In this document: one piece after another, positions 33,360-42,010 of the stretch
Position numbering within the stretch: the first letter of the stretch is position 1
Layout: each line of letters starts with the position of its first letter
DNA from: Auraticoccus cholistanensis
Lineage (GTDB): Bacteria; Actinomycetota; Actinomycetes; Propionibacteriales; Propionibacteriaceae
Direction of reading: 5' to 3'
NCBI RefSeq assembly: GCF_009742705.1
Contig: NZ_WPCU01000010.1
Location: forward strand, 50,164-114,163
DNA length: 64,000 bases
Notes under the pieces: generated by a model
Database searches by the model: none
What the model saw: the letters and a program-made list of their open reading frames with translations, nothing else
Told to the model about the DNA's origin: nothing
Position numbers and translations under genes: made by a program

Positions 33360-34961
33360 TCAGCGACCGCGGTCGAGCATCCGCCGCAGCTCGGGCGGCA
33401 GGTCGAAGTCGGCCATCGCCTGCTGCATCTCCTCCGGCGTCTGGGGCACCTGCCCGAAGGCGGCGGCCCCGTCGGCCACCCGGCCCTGCGCCGGCTGGGC
33501 ACGCTTGGCGGGGTTGCCCGACACGCCCTTGCGGCCGCCCTTCTTCTTGGCCTGCTGCTTGCCCTTGCGGGCGCCGCCGCCCGCGCCGGGGAGACCCGGC
33601 ACGCCCGGCATCCCCGGCATCTTGCCGCCGGCGAGCTGGCTCATCATCTTCCGGGCCTCCATGAAGCGGGTGACCAGGTTGTTGACGTCGGAGACCTGCA
33701 CACCGGCACCGCGGGCGATCCGGGCGCGGCGCGAGCCGTTGAGGATCCTCGGGTCGTCGCGCTCGGCGGGGGTCATCGACTGGATGATCGCCTCGATGCG
33801 GTCGATCTCCTTCTCGTCGATGTTGGCGATCTGGTCCTTCATCTCGCCCATCCCCGGCAGCATCCCGAAGATCTTCGACAGCGGGCCCATCCTGCGCACC
33901 GCCTGCATCTGCTGCAGGAAGTCGGCCAGGCCGAACTGGGTGCCGCCCTTGCTGGTCAGCTTGGCCGCGGCCTTCGCGCTCTGCTCGGCGTCGAAGGTCT
34001 TCTCGGCCTGCTCGATCAGGGTGAGCATGTCCCCCATGCCCAGGATGCGGCTGGCCATCCGGTCGGGGTGGAAGACGTCGAAGTCGGACAGCTTCTCGCC
34101 GTTGGAGGCGAACATGATGGGCCGGCCGGTCACCTTGGCGATGGACAGCGCGGCTCCACCGCGGGCGTCGCCGTCGAGCTTGGTGAGCACGACGCCGTCG
34201 AAGCCGACGCCCTCGGCGAAGGCCCGGGCGGTGTTGACGGCGTCCTGGCCGATCATGGCGTCGACGACGAACAGCGTCTCGTCGGGGCGGACCTCGGCCT
34301 TGATGGCGGCGGCCTGCTGCATCAGCTCGGCGTCGACACCCAGCCGGCCGGCGGTGTCGACCACCACGACGTCGTAGAGCTTCTGCTGGGCGTGGTACAT
34401 CGCCCGGCGCGCCACCAGCACCGGGTCACCGGTGGGCCGCTCGCCCTCGCCGTCGGCGGCGGAGGTGTTGCCGGGCTCGGGCGCGTAGACGTGCACGCCG
34501 GCCTGCTCGCCGACGACCTGGAGCTGGGTGACCGCGTTGGGACGCTGCAGGTCCGCGGCCACCAGCAGCGGGGAGTGCCCCTGCTCACGGAGCCAGCGGC
34601 CCAGCTTGCCCGCCAGGGTGGTCTTGCCGGCGCCCTGCAGGCCGGCGAGCATGATGACCGTCGGCGGCTTCTTGGCCCACCGGATGGTGCGGGTCTGGCC
34701 ACCGAGGATGGCGACGAGCTCCTCGTCGACGATCTTGACGACCTGCTGGGTCGGGTTGAGGGCTCCGCTGAGCTCGCTGCCGAGGGCGCGCTGCTTGACC
34801 GCGGCCACGAACTCCTTGACCACGGCGAGGTTGACGTCGGCCTCGAGCAGCGCGATGCGGATCTCGCGGCAGGTGGCGTCGATGTCGGCCTCGGTGAGCC
34901 GACCCTTGCCGCGCAGCGACTTGAAGGTGGCGCTCAGCCGGTCCTGCAGGGTGTCGAACAC
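33360..34961 (-). CDS. ffh: Signal recognition particle protein Ffh
   Basis: This 533-residue SRP GTPase targets nascent membrane proteins with 4.5S RNA. The N domain opens MFDTLQDRLSATFKSLRGKG. The G domain has GLQGAGKTT (107-115), DTAGRLGVD and TKLDGDARGG. The methionine-rich M domain contains MGPLSKIFGMLPGMGEM and SMTPAERDDPRIL. The C-terminal tail is glycine/lysine-rich. GTG 34961 is the start. ffh normally neighbours ftsY closely in this group; here a foreign-looking HNH gene lies between them. Confidence 0.97.
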   Translation of the reverse strand: MFDTLQDRLSATFKSLRGKGRLTEADIDATCREIRIALLEADVNLAVVKEFVAAVKQRALGSELSGALNPTQQVVKIVDEELVAILGGQTRTIRWAKKPPTVIMLAGLQGAGKTTLAGKLGRWLREQGHSPLLVAADLQRPNAVTQLQVVGEQAGVHVYAPEPGNTSAADGEGERPTGDPVLVARRAMYHAQQKLYDVVVVDTAGRLGVDAELMQQAAAIKAEVRPDETLFVVDAMIGQDAVNTARAFAEGVGFDGVVLTKLDGDARGGAALSIAKVTGRPIMFASNGEKLSDFDVFHPDRMASRILGMGDMLTLIEQAEKTFDAEQSAKAAAKLTSKGGTQFGLADFLQQMQAVRRMGPLSKIFGMLPGMGEMKDQIANIDEKEIDRIEAIIQSMTPAERDDPRILNGSRRARIARGAGVQVSDVNNLVTRFMEARKMMSQLAGGKMPGMPGVPGLPGAGGGARKGKQQAKKKGGRKGVSGNPAKRAQPAQGRVADGAAAFGQVPQTPEEMQQAMADFDLPPELRRMLDRGR

Positions 34962-35029
34962 GTGGTGATCCTCGTTCGGTGGGTGGTCCAGCAGCGGAGT
35001 CTACCGGCCCCTACGCCACGGCATCTCCG

Positions 35030-35112
35030 GGAGCCGGTGCGGCCGGCTCCTATGGGTAAGTGGTCGCAGACGGCAGACGCAAGCCCGGGAAACCCCCGTT
35101 TCAGGACCACTT
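35030..35112. terminator. Two hairpins downstream of the HNH gene, before ffh
   Basis: GGAGCCGG (35030-35037) pairs with CCGGCTCC (35043-35050) around a 5-nt loop. Separately AAGTGGTC (35058-35065) pairs with GACCACTT (35105-35112) across 39 nt. Both lie between the HNH stop and the ffh start on the minus strand and probably end HNH transcription. The outer pair could also mark an insertion edge. Confidence 0.5.
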
Positions 35113-35127
35113 GCATCGGTGAGGTCG

Positions 35128-36033
35128 TCAGATCGCCGCCAGGAAGTCGTTGTAGCGGACCTCCAGGCGGTCGGCGGACGGATCAGCGGCCGGGCTTCCT
35201 GGCACCTCCAGACGTCGACCGTCGAGCTCCTGGATGCCGTGCCGCAGCATCGGCCCGTCCACTTCGAGCAGCACCTGCTCCCGGACGACGATCTGCAGGT
35301 CGGGCCGGATCCCGATGATGTTCTGGTCGAAGGCTGCGTGATGGATCTTGCACAACGCCAGCCCGTTAGGAACAACCGGCTGCCCGAGCTCGTGTCCGTC
35401 AGGAAGGATGTGGCTGGCATCGAGCAAGCTGACGTGCCGGAGCCGGCACATCGCACAGCGTTGCTGATATGCCGCCAGAACGCGGGCACGGAACATGGGT
35501 TGGTGCAGGCGCTGTCGAGTGATCCGGTCGGCGTACCGCCGGACGTCGTCCGCGTTGCCGGCGTCGGATACCCCGAGCAGATATCGCTGCTCGGGCGCCA
35601 ACGCGACGACGAACTGCCGAAGCTCCCGCTCCTCGGCAACGAGGTACACCGGGTAGATGGGCAGATAGGTGCCACGCTCCACCCCGACGAACCAGATCAG
35701 CGGGAGACCGTGCAGCATGGCCTGGCGCAGCGCTCGATTCTCAGCGTGCTCGGGGTCGTCCCCCCGCATCTTGTAACGCTGAAATCCATCCGGGCCCTCT
35801 TGATCCGCATAGGGAGGCACCCCGTCCGGCGGCGTGAACACCGTTCGGAAGGTCAATGCCGCCGACAGCTGCCTGGGCTTGCGGATACCGCGTTGCCGAT
35901 CCATCAGCCGCATCGGCGTGCCCTGCCACACGAAGCCGGCGACATCGGACTCCGTGACGAGCTGGTTGCCGCGGAACTGGTCCAGGAACTGCATCGCCGC
36001 CGCGCGAACGGCCTGCTCCTCGGCGAGATCCAT
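35128..36033 (-). CDS. HNH endonuclease, COG3440-type putative restriction enzyme
   Basis: This is a 301-residue two-domain protein. The N-terminal region (about 35-150) has the repeated pattern of a putative modified-base-binding domain: PMRLMDRQRGIRKPRQL, QRYKMRGDDPEHAENRALR and LPLIWFVGVERGTYLPIYP. The C-terminal HNH nuclease has the zinc knuckle CAMC (193-196) with Cys228 and His232, and catalytic His208 (DASHILPDG), Asn223 and His231. Standalone proteins of this type are thought to be modification-dependent restriction nucleases, but this family is not well characterised. Codon use includes ATA and TTG codons and noticeably lower GC than ffh and ftsY on either side, indicating horizontal acquisition. 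No methyltransferase partner is adjacent. Confidence 0.85.
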   Translation of the reverse strand: MDLAEEQAVRAAAMQFLDQFRGNQLVTESDVAGFVWQGTPMRLMDRQRGIRKPRQLSAALTFRTVFTPPDGVPPYADQEGPDGFQRYKMRGDDPEHAENRALRQAMLHGLPLIWFVGVERGTYLPIYPVYLVAEERELRQFVVALAPEQRYLLGVSDAGNADDVRRYADRITRQRLHQPMFRARVLAAYQQRCAMCRLRHVSLLDASHILPDGHELGQPVVPNGLALCKIHHAAFDQNIIGIRPDLQIVVREQVLLEVDGPMLRHGIQELDGRRLEVPGSPAADPSADRLEVRYNDFLAAI

Positions 36034-36113
36034 GCTCCGGAGCTTGACGCCACCGGACTACTCAGGTCAAGGAACGAAGGGGGTCGAGCTGAACGCGCGG
36101 GGCGCCGCGGCCG

Positions 36114-37313
36114 TCAGGCCTCGGAGAGGACGGCGTCGACGAACTCCTCGGCGTCGAAGGGGGCCAGGTCGTCCACGCCCTCGCCGAGCCCGATCAGCTT
36201 CACCGGGACGCCGAGCTCGCGCTGCACCTGCACCACGATGCCGCCCTTCGCCGAGCCGTCCAGCTTGGTCAGCACGATGCCGCTGACGTCGACGACCTCA
36301 CGGAAGATCCGGGCCTGCACCAGGCCGTTCTGCCCGGTGGTGGCGTCCAGCACCAGCAGCACCTCGCTCACCGGGGCGGTGCGCTCGATCACCCGCTTGA
36401 CCTTGCCCAGCTCGTCCATCAGCCCGGTCTTGGAGTGCAGCCGGCCGGCGGTGTCGACCAGCACGACGTCGACCTCGCCCTCCTTGCCCGCCCTGACCGC
36501 GTCGAAGGCCACCGAGGCCGGGTCGGCCTGCTCGGCACCGCGGACCACGGGCACGCCGACCCGGCTGCCCCAGGTCTCGAGCTGGTCGGCCGCCGCGGCC
36601 CGGAAGGTGTCGGCGGCTCCCAGCAGCACGTCCTTGTCCTCGGCCACCAGCACGCGGGCCAGCTTGCCGACGGTGGTGGTCTTGCCGGTGCCGTTCACCC
36701 CCACCACCATCACGACGGCGGGCACCCGCTCGCCGTCTGCGGTGGTGCCGGGCTCGGTGCCCAGGGTGCGGTCCATGGTGGGGTCGACGAGCTTCAGCAG
36801 CTCCTCGCGCAGCACGGCGCGGGCGGCCGCGGGGTCGGAGACGCCGTCCACCTTGAGCCGGGTGCGCAGCGCCTCGACGAGCTCCGTGGTGGGACCGACC
36901 CCCAGGTCGGAGGTGATCAGCGTCTCCTCGAACTCGTCCCAGGTGTCGGCGTCGATCCGGTCCTTGGCCAGCAGCGCGAGGAGCCCGCGGGAGAGGGCGT
37001 TGTCCTGGCCGGCGAGCCGCCGGCGGAGCCGTGCCAGCCGGGTCTGCGGCGCCTCGGGGACCTCGACGGTCGGCGCGGGCGCCGCGGGCGGCTCCAGCAG
37101 GTCGACGGCACCGGTGCCGGGCGGCACGTCGGTGGTGGACCGGTCGTGCTCGTCCTGGACGGCCGTGCCGCCGTCGCGCCGCTCCTCCAGCTCGCCGGGA
37201 GGCGGGCCGGGCGGCAGCTCCCGGCGACGGCGGACCACCACCGTGGTGACCACACCGGCCACCACCAGCAGGGCGACGATCCCGATCAGGACGTACAGCA
37301 GGTTCAGATCCAC
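36114..37313 (-). CDS. ftsY: Signal recognition particle receptor FtsY
   Basis: This 399-residue SRP receptor has an N-terminal transmembrane helix (NLLYVLIGIVALLVVAGVV, residues 4-22), as usual in actinobacteria. A proline/glutamate-rich linker follows, then the N domain from about residue 90. The G domain has GVNGTGKTT (205-213), DTAGRLHSK and TKLDGSAKGG. It docks Ffh-bound ribosomes at the membrane. GTG 37313 is the start. A small membrane-protein gene lies just upstream. Confidence 0.97.
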   Translation of the reverse strand: MDLNLLYVLIGIVALLVVAGVVTTVVVRRRRELPPGPPPGELEERRDGGTAVQDEHDRSTTDVPPGTGAVDLLEPPAAPAPTVEVPEAPQTRLARLRRRLAGQDNALSRGLLALLAKDRIDADTWDEFEETLITSDLGVGPTTELVEALRTRLKVDGVSDPAAARAVLREELLKLVDPTMDRTLGTEPGTTADGERVPAVVMVVGVNGTGKTTTVGKLARVLVAEDKDVLLGAADTFRAAAADQLETWGSRVGVPVVRGAEQADPASVAFDAVRAGKEGEVDVVLVDTAGRLHSKTGLMDELGKVKRVIERTAPVSEVLLVLDATTGQNGLVQARIFREVVDVSGIVLTKLDGSAKGGIVVQVQRELGVPVKLIGLGEGVDDLAPFDAEEFVDAVLSEA

Positions 37314-37347
37314 CCGGTCATCCTAGGGACCGCTCCCCGGCCTCAGC

Positions 37348-37539
37348 TCACTGGAAGAGCTTCTCGAAACGCGCGGGCACCTGGCCCTCGCCGTTGAGGT
37401 GCTGCGCGGCGCGGGCCAGCCGGCCCTGCACCTCGGGGGCACGCGAGGAGAACCGGCCCTCGATGCCCATCACCACGAGCGCCGCCACCCCGAGGGCGGC
37501 AGCGATGATCACGACCATGACTACGATGGCGCCAGCCAT
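37348..37539 (-). CDS. Small single-pass membrane protein, function unknown
   Basis: This is a 63-residue protein starting MAGAIVVMVVIIAAALGVAA. One transmembrane helix fills residues 4-27. A short cytoplasmic or external tail with basic and polar residues follows (GRFSSRAPEVQGRLARAAQ). ATG 37539 has GGAAGGGG about 8 nt upstream, better than an in-frame start 33 residues earlier. It lies between smc and ftsY on the same strand. Small membrane proteins at this spot recur in some actinobacteria, but no function is known. Confidence 0.6.
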   Translation of the reverse strand: MAGAIVVMVVIIAAALGVAALVVMGIEGRFSSRAPEVQGRLARAAQHLNGEGQVPARFEKLFQ

Positions 37540-37678
37540 GAGCTGTTCCCCTTCCTGACGAGCGACAGGCCGCGGCGCGGCCAGGTCCGATTCTGGGGTG
37601 GACGCCTGAGAGAAAACCCAGACGACACGGAGAAACACCTCGGTGTCGCTGGTGCGAAGGTGAATTCTCGGTGACGGG

Positions 37679-40600
37679 TCAGGCGACGGGTTCGGTCTCG
37701 CGCAGCCGCTGGCTGATGACGGCCGACACCCCGTCCCCGCGCATGGTCACGCCGTAGAGCGCGTCGGCGATCTCCATGGTCCGCTTCTGGTGGGTGATCA
37801 CCAGCAGCTGGCTGGTGCTGCGCAGCTCCTCGTAGATCTCCAGCAGCCGGCCCAGGTTGGTGTCGTCCAGGGCGGCCTCGACCTCGTCGAGGATGTAGAA
37901 GGGGCTGGGCCGGGCCATGAACAGCGACACCAGGAAGGCCACGGCGACCAGCGAGCGCTCGCCGCCGGACAGCAGCGACAGCCGCTTCACCTTCTTGCCC
38001 GCCGGCCGGGCCTCGACGTCCACCCCGGTGGTCAGCCACTGCCCCGGCTCGGTGAGCACCAGACGTCCCTCACCGCCCGGGAACAGCCGGGCGAAGACCC
38101 GCTCGAAGGCGCGTTCGACGTCGGCGTAGGCCTCGGCGAACACCTGCTGCACGCGGGTGTCGACCTCGGCGATGATGTCGAGCAGGTCCTGGCGGGTGCG
38201 GCGCAGGTCCTCCAGCTGCTCGGCCAGGAAGGCGTGGCGCTCCTGCAGCGCCTCGAACTCCTCCAGCGCCAGCGGGTTGACCTTGCCGAGCACGGCGAGG
38301 TTGCGCTCCGCGGCGCGCAGCCGCTTCTCCTGCTCGGCGCGGACGAAGGGCACCGGCTCGGGCACCTCGTCGTCCTCGGTGAGGGCGGTGCCGTCGGGGC
38401 GGGTCAGCACCGGGACGGGGTTCTCGGGCCCGAACTCGGCCAGCAGCACCTCGCTGCCCAGCCCCAGCTCGGTCATGGCCCGCTCGGCCAGCTGCTCGAT
38501 CCGCATCCGCTGCTGGGCCCGCGCCAGCTCGTCGCGGTGGGCGGTGTCGACGAGCCGCTGCAGCTCCGCGGCCAGCTCGCGCGCCCTGCTGCGGACGCCG
38601 GCCAGCTCCCGCTCGGCGTCGGAGCGGGCCTGCTCGGCCGCCGCCCGCTGGGCGGTGGCGGCGCGGTGGGACTCCTCGACGCGCTCCAGCAGCCAGCCGG
38701 CCGCCTGCGCCACGGCCTCGGCCTCACGGCCCTCCCGCAGCAGCTGCTCGCGCCGCTGCCGCGCCTTCTCGCGGGCCGCCCGCTCCGCGGCCGCCGCCCG
38801 GCGCAGCGACTCCGCCCGTCCGGCCAGCGCCCGCACCCGTTCCTCGACCGTCCGCAGGGCCAGCCGGGCCTCCATCTCGGCCGCGCGGGCCAGCCTCGCC
38901 GACTCGGCCAGCCGGTCGCGCTCGGTGGGGTCCGGCTCCTCCTCGTCGGTCTCCTGCTCGGCCAGCGCCAGCCGCTGCTCCAGCTCGGCCAGCCCGGCGA
39001 GGTCGCGGTCGCGGGCCTGCTCGGCGGCGGTGATCGCCCGGCCGAGCCGCTCGGCCTCGCCCTCCGCGGCCCGGGCGTTCTGGCTGAGCTGGCCCAGCTC
39101 CTCGGCGACGGCGGCCATCGAGGCGTCGGACTCGTGCAGCCGCGCCAGCGCCGCGTCGGCGCGGTGGGTCGCCTCGGCCAGCCGCTCGGCCAGCTCGGCC
39201 ATGGCGAAGCGGAGCCGGTCGCACTCGTGCTGGCGCTGCACGACCTGCTCCTCGGCCTCGTCGACGGCCGCCTGCACCTCGATCAGGCTCTGCCCCGAGC
39301 CGGTGCCGCCGGCGGCCCGCCACCGGCTCAGCACGTCGCCGTCGCGGGTGACGGCGGTGAGCTCGGGGTGCTCGGCGACCAGGGCCCGGGCGGCCGGCAG
39401 GTCGGCCACCACGACCACCCCGGCCAGCAGCCGGGTCAGGGCCGGGCGCAGGGTGTCGCCGCTGACCAGCTCGACGGCCCAGCGGCCGCCCGCCGGGGCG
39501 GGACCGGGGACGTCGGCGCCGTCCGGTCCGCCGCCCAGCAGCAGGTCCGCTCGTCCGAGGTCGTCGCCGCGCAGGTGCTCCACGGCCTGCACGGCCGCGT
39601 CCACCCCGTCGACCACCACCGCGTCGGCGGCGGCACCGAGGGCGGCGGACACCGCCTGCTCCCAGCCGGGCTCCACGCCGACCAGGGTGGCGACCGAGCC
39701 GAGCACGCCGTCGAGCCGCTCGCCCGCGGCCAGCAGGGCCGCTCCGGCGTCCTTGCGCTCCAGCCCGCTGCGCAGCGCCTCCGCCCGGGCGGCCGCGGCG
39801 GCCCGCTGCTGCTGGGCGGCCTGCTCGGCGGCCACCAGCCCGGCCTGCTCCTCCCGCAGCTGCTGCAGCGCCTCGGCGGCCTCCTCGTGCTCCTGGTCGA
39901 GGCCCACCTCGCCGGCGTCCAGGCCGGCCACCGTGGCCTCCAGCGCGGTGAACGCCCGGGCGGCCTCGGCCGACTTCTGCCGGGCCTGCTCGCGCGCGGC
40001 GGTGAGCCGGCCGATCTCCTCCCCCGCGGCCTCGGCCCGGGAGCGGAGCGAGGCCACCTGACCCCGCAGCCGGGCCAGCCCCTCGCGACGGTCCGCGGCG
40101 GCGCGCACCAGCGCGGCCAGCCGGCGGTCGGCCTCGGTGTGCGCCTGCTCCTGCTCGGCGCGGTGATCGCTGGCGCGCTGCAGCGCGGCGGCGGCCGCCG
40201 CGGACTCCTCCCGCAGCTCCGCCTCCTGCCGGCCCACCTGCTCGGCCTCGGCGTCCAGCTGCTCCGGGTCGCGCCCGGTGCGTTCGTCGGGGCGCGCGGC
40301 GGCGGCGTGGCGGACCCGCTCCCGGGCGATGCTGATGGTGCTGGCCACCCGCTCGCGCAGCCCGGCGAGGGCGTACCAGGTCTCCTGGCTGGCGCCCAGC
40401 GCCCGTCCGGCGGCGCGCAGCGCCTCCTCCTGCTCGGTCTCCTCCTGCCGGGCCGACGCCAGCGCCGCCTCCACCTCGGCCCGGCGGGCGCGGGTGCGGG
40501 CCTCGTCGGCGTCGTCGCCCTGCATCTCCAAGGTGGCCTGCAGCAGGTCGTCGGCCAGCAGCCGGGCGCGGGCGTCGCGGACCTCGGCCTGCACCACCGC

Positions 40601-41245
40601 GGCCTTGCGGGCCACCTCCGCCTGGCGTCCCAGCGGCTTGAGCTGGCGGCGCACCTCACCCAGCAGGTCGCCCAGCCGGTCCAGGTTGCCCTCGCAGCCC
40701 TCCAGCTTGCGCAGCGCCTTCTCCTTGCGCTTGCGGTGCTTCAGCACCCCGGCGGCCTCCTCGATGAAGCCGCGGCGGCCCTCGGGGGTGGCGGTCAGGA
40801 TGGAGTCGAGCTGGCCCTGGCCGACGATCACGTGCATCTCCCGGCCGATGCCGGAGTCGCTCAGCAGCTCCTGGACGTCCAGCAGCCGGGCGGGCTGGCC
40901 GTTGATGGCGTACTCCGAGCCGCCGTTGCGGAACATCGTCCGGGCCACGGTGACCTCGGTGTACTCGATCGGCAGCGCGCCGTCGGAGTTGTCGATGGTG
41001 AGCACGACCTCGGCACGACCCAGCGGGGCCCTGGCCGACGTCCCGGCGAAGATGACGTCCTCCATCTTGCCGCCGCGCAGCGACTTGGCGCCCTGCTCCC
41101 CCATCACCCAGGCCAGCGCGTCGACGACGTTGGACTTGCCCGAGCCGTTCGGCCCCACCACGCACGTGATGCCCGGCTCGAACTGCAGCGAGGTGGCCGA
41201 GGCGAAGGACTTGAAGCCGCGCAGGGTGAGGCTCTTGAGGTGCAT
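37679..41245 (-). CDS. smc: Chromosome segregation protein SMC
   Basis: This is a 1188-residue SMC ATPase that compacts and individualises chromosomes with ScpA/ScpB. Walker A GPNGSGKSN is at 31-39 in the N-terminal head. Two long coiled-coil arms (heptad-rich, Glu/Ala/Arg) flank a hinge near residues 505-640 (DGVLGSVATLVGVEPGWEQAV onward). The C-terminal head has the signature LSGGERSLVAVAFL and Walker B FYILDEVEAALDD. The length is standard. ATG 41245 overlaps the gtrA stop by one base. The high GC and alanine content keep antisense frames open, but none is a gene. Confidence 0.97.
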   Translation of the reverse strand: MHLKSLTLRGFKSFASATSLQFEPGITCVVGPNGSGKSNVVDALAWVMGEQGAKSLRGGKMEDVIFAGTSARAPLGRAEVVLTIDNSDGALPIEYTEVTVARTMFRNGGSEYAINGQPARLLDVQELLSDSGIGREMHVIVGQGQLDSILTATPEGRRGFIEEAAGVLKHRKRKEKALRKLEGCEGNLDRLGDLLGEVRRQLKPLGRQAEVARKAAVVQAEVRDARARLLADDLLQATLEMQGDDADEARTRARRAEVEAALASARQEETEQEEALRAAGRALGASQETWYALAGLRERVASTISIARERVRHAAAARPDERTGRDPEQLDAEAEQVGRQEAELREESAAAAAALQRASDHRAEQEQAHTEADRRLAALVRAAADRREGLARLRGQVASLRSRAEAAGEEIGRLTAAREQARQKSAEAARAFTALEATVAGLDAGEVGLDQEHEEAAEALQQLREEQAGLVAAEQAAQQQRAAAAARAEALRSGLERKDAGAALLAAGERLDGVLGSVATLVGVEPGWEQAVSAALGAAADAVVVDGVDAAVQAVEHLRGDDLGRADLLLGGGPDGADVPGPAPAGGRWAVELVSGDTLRPALTRLLAGVVVVADLPAARALVAEHPELTAVTRDGDVLSRWRAAGGTGSGQSLIEVQAAVDEAEEQVVQRQHECDRLRFAMAELAERLAEATHRADAALARLHESDASMAAVAEELGQLSQNARAAEGEAERLGRAITAAEQARDRDLAGLAELEQRLALAEQETDEEEPDPTERDRLAESARLARAAEMEARLALRTVEERVRALAGRAESLRRAAAAERAAREKARQRREQLLREGREAEAVAQAAGWLLERVEESHRAATAQRAAAEQARSDAERELAGVRSRARELAAELQRLVDTAHRDELARAQQRMRIEQLAERAMTELGLGSEVLLAEFGPENPVPVLTRPDGTALTEDDEVPEPVPFVRAEQEKRLRAAERNLAVLGKVNPLALEEFEALQERHAFLAEQLEDLRRTRQDLLDIIAEVDTRVQQVFAEAYADVERAFERVFARLFPGGEGRLVLTEPGQWLTTGVDVEARPAGKKVKRLSLLSGGERSLVAVAFLVSLFMARPSPFYILDEVEAALDDTNLGRLLEIYEELRSTSQLLVITHQKRTMEIADALYGVTMRGDGVSAVISQRLRETEPVA

Positions 41246-41871
41246 CAGGGCACCTCCACGCTGCTGCTGGGCCCGGTGGGGGCGGACGGCCCCAGCGGCC
41301 CGGCGGGACCGTCACCCCCGCCGCCCCGGCGGCGGGGCGACCAGGCGGCCCGGCGGACCGCGGCGAAGGTCCACAGCTTGTTGACCACGAACGACATCGG
41401 GGTGACCAGCACGATGCCGGTCAGCTGCGCCCAGTAGAGCGGGGTGCGGAACCCGGTCGAGGAGTCGAAGTAGCTGGTCGGCAGGGCCAGCGGGGACTCG
41501 GGGTTGAGCATCAGCGTGACGATGACCAGGTTGACCGCCTGGCCGACCAGGCCGACGGCCAGGAAGGGCCAGTACTCGCGCCACCAGCCGGAGTGCGGGG
41601 CGCTCTTGAACGTCCACTGCCGGTTGAGCTGGAAGTTCCACACGTTCGCCACCAGGAACGCCAGCGTGGAGTAGGCGTGGTACCAGCGGACGTTGAACCG
41701 GCTCCACGGCAGGTCGACGAGGATCCCGTGCTCGTCGGCACCCACCTTGTTGCAGATGATGACGACGAGCAGGTTGACGAGGACGCCCGAGCCGCCGACG
41801 AGCCCGAACCGGATCAGCTGGACCCAGTTGTGGCGGTGCCGGATGAACAGGTAGTCGGTCAGGCGCTTCAC
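41245..41871 (-). CDS. GtrA family membrane protein
   Basis: This 208-residue protein has four transmembrane helices of the GtrA fold: LIRFGLVGGSGVLVNLLVVII, AYSTLAFLVANVWNFQLNRQWTF with the family NFxxxRxWxF motif, FLAVGLVGQAVNLVIVTLML and LTGIVLVTPMSFVVNKLWTF. GtrA proteins help flip or transfer lipid-linked sugars for wall polysaccharides. The last 45 residues are a proline/glycine-rich tail. GTG 41871 has a -10-like TATGTT (41886-41881) nine bases upstream. It is coupled to smc by a one-base overlap, which is unusual. Confidence 0.88.
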   Translation of the reverse strand: MKRLTDYLFIRHRHNWVQLIRFGLVGGSGVLVNLLVVIICNKVGADEHGILVDLPWSRFNVRWYHAYSTLAFLVANVWNFQLNRQWTFKSAPHSGWWREYWPFLAVGLVGQAVNLVIVTLMLNPESPLALPTSYFDSSTGFRTPLYWAQLTGIVLVTPMSFVVNKLWTFAAVRRAAWSPRRRGGGGDGPAGPLGPSAPTGPSSSVEVP

Positions 41872-41910
41872 GGTCGGACCAACATACCCGTCCGGCGCCC
41901 CGCAGCCCCC

Positions 41911-42010
41911 CGCGCGCCAGCGCCCCGCGTGTCAGCGCGCGCCAGCGCCCCGCGTGTCAGCGCGCGCCAGCGCCTCGCGTGTCAGGGCGCGCCAGCGCCC
42001 TGCGTGTCAG
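41911..42010. repeat. Four 25-bp tandem repeats over the gluconokinase stop codon
   Basis: Four consecutive 25-bp units at 41911, 41936, 41961 and 41986 begin CGCGCGCCAGCGCC and end GTGTCAG, with only three substitutions in total. The gluconokinase TGA (42009-42007, minus strand) lies in the last unit, and every unit repeats that TGA. No inverted structure or spacer logic suggests CRISPR. The array fills most of the space before gtrA. Confidence 0.92.

Noticed and set aside
34962-36113. Complete restriction-modification or phage-defence island between ffh and ftsY
   Set aside because: Only the HNH gene is present; no methyltransferase, helicase or second defence gene fits in the remaining space.
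37790-41437. A very long open frame (about 1200 codons) opposite smc
   Set aside because: It is the antisense of a clear SMC protein. Its translation is low-complexity Leu/Gly/Gln/His and has no ribosome site; high GC keeps the frame open.
41911-42010. CRISPR-like array
   Set aside because: Units are directly adjacent with no spacers, only 25 bp, and no cas gene is present. It is a plain tandem repeat.
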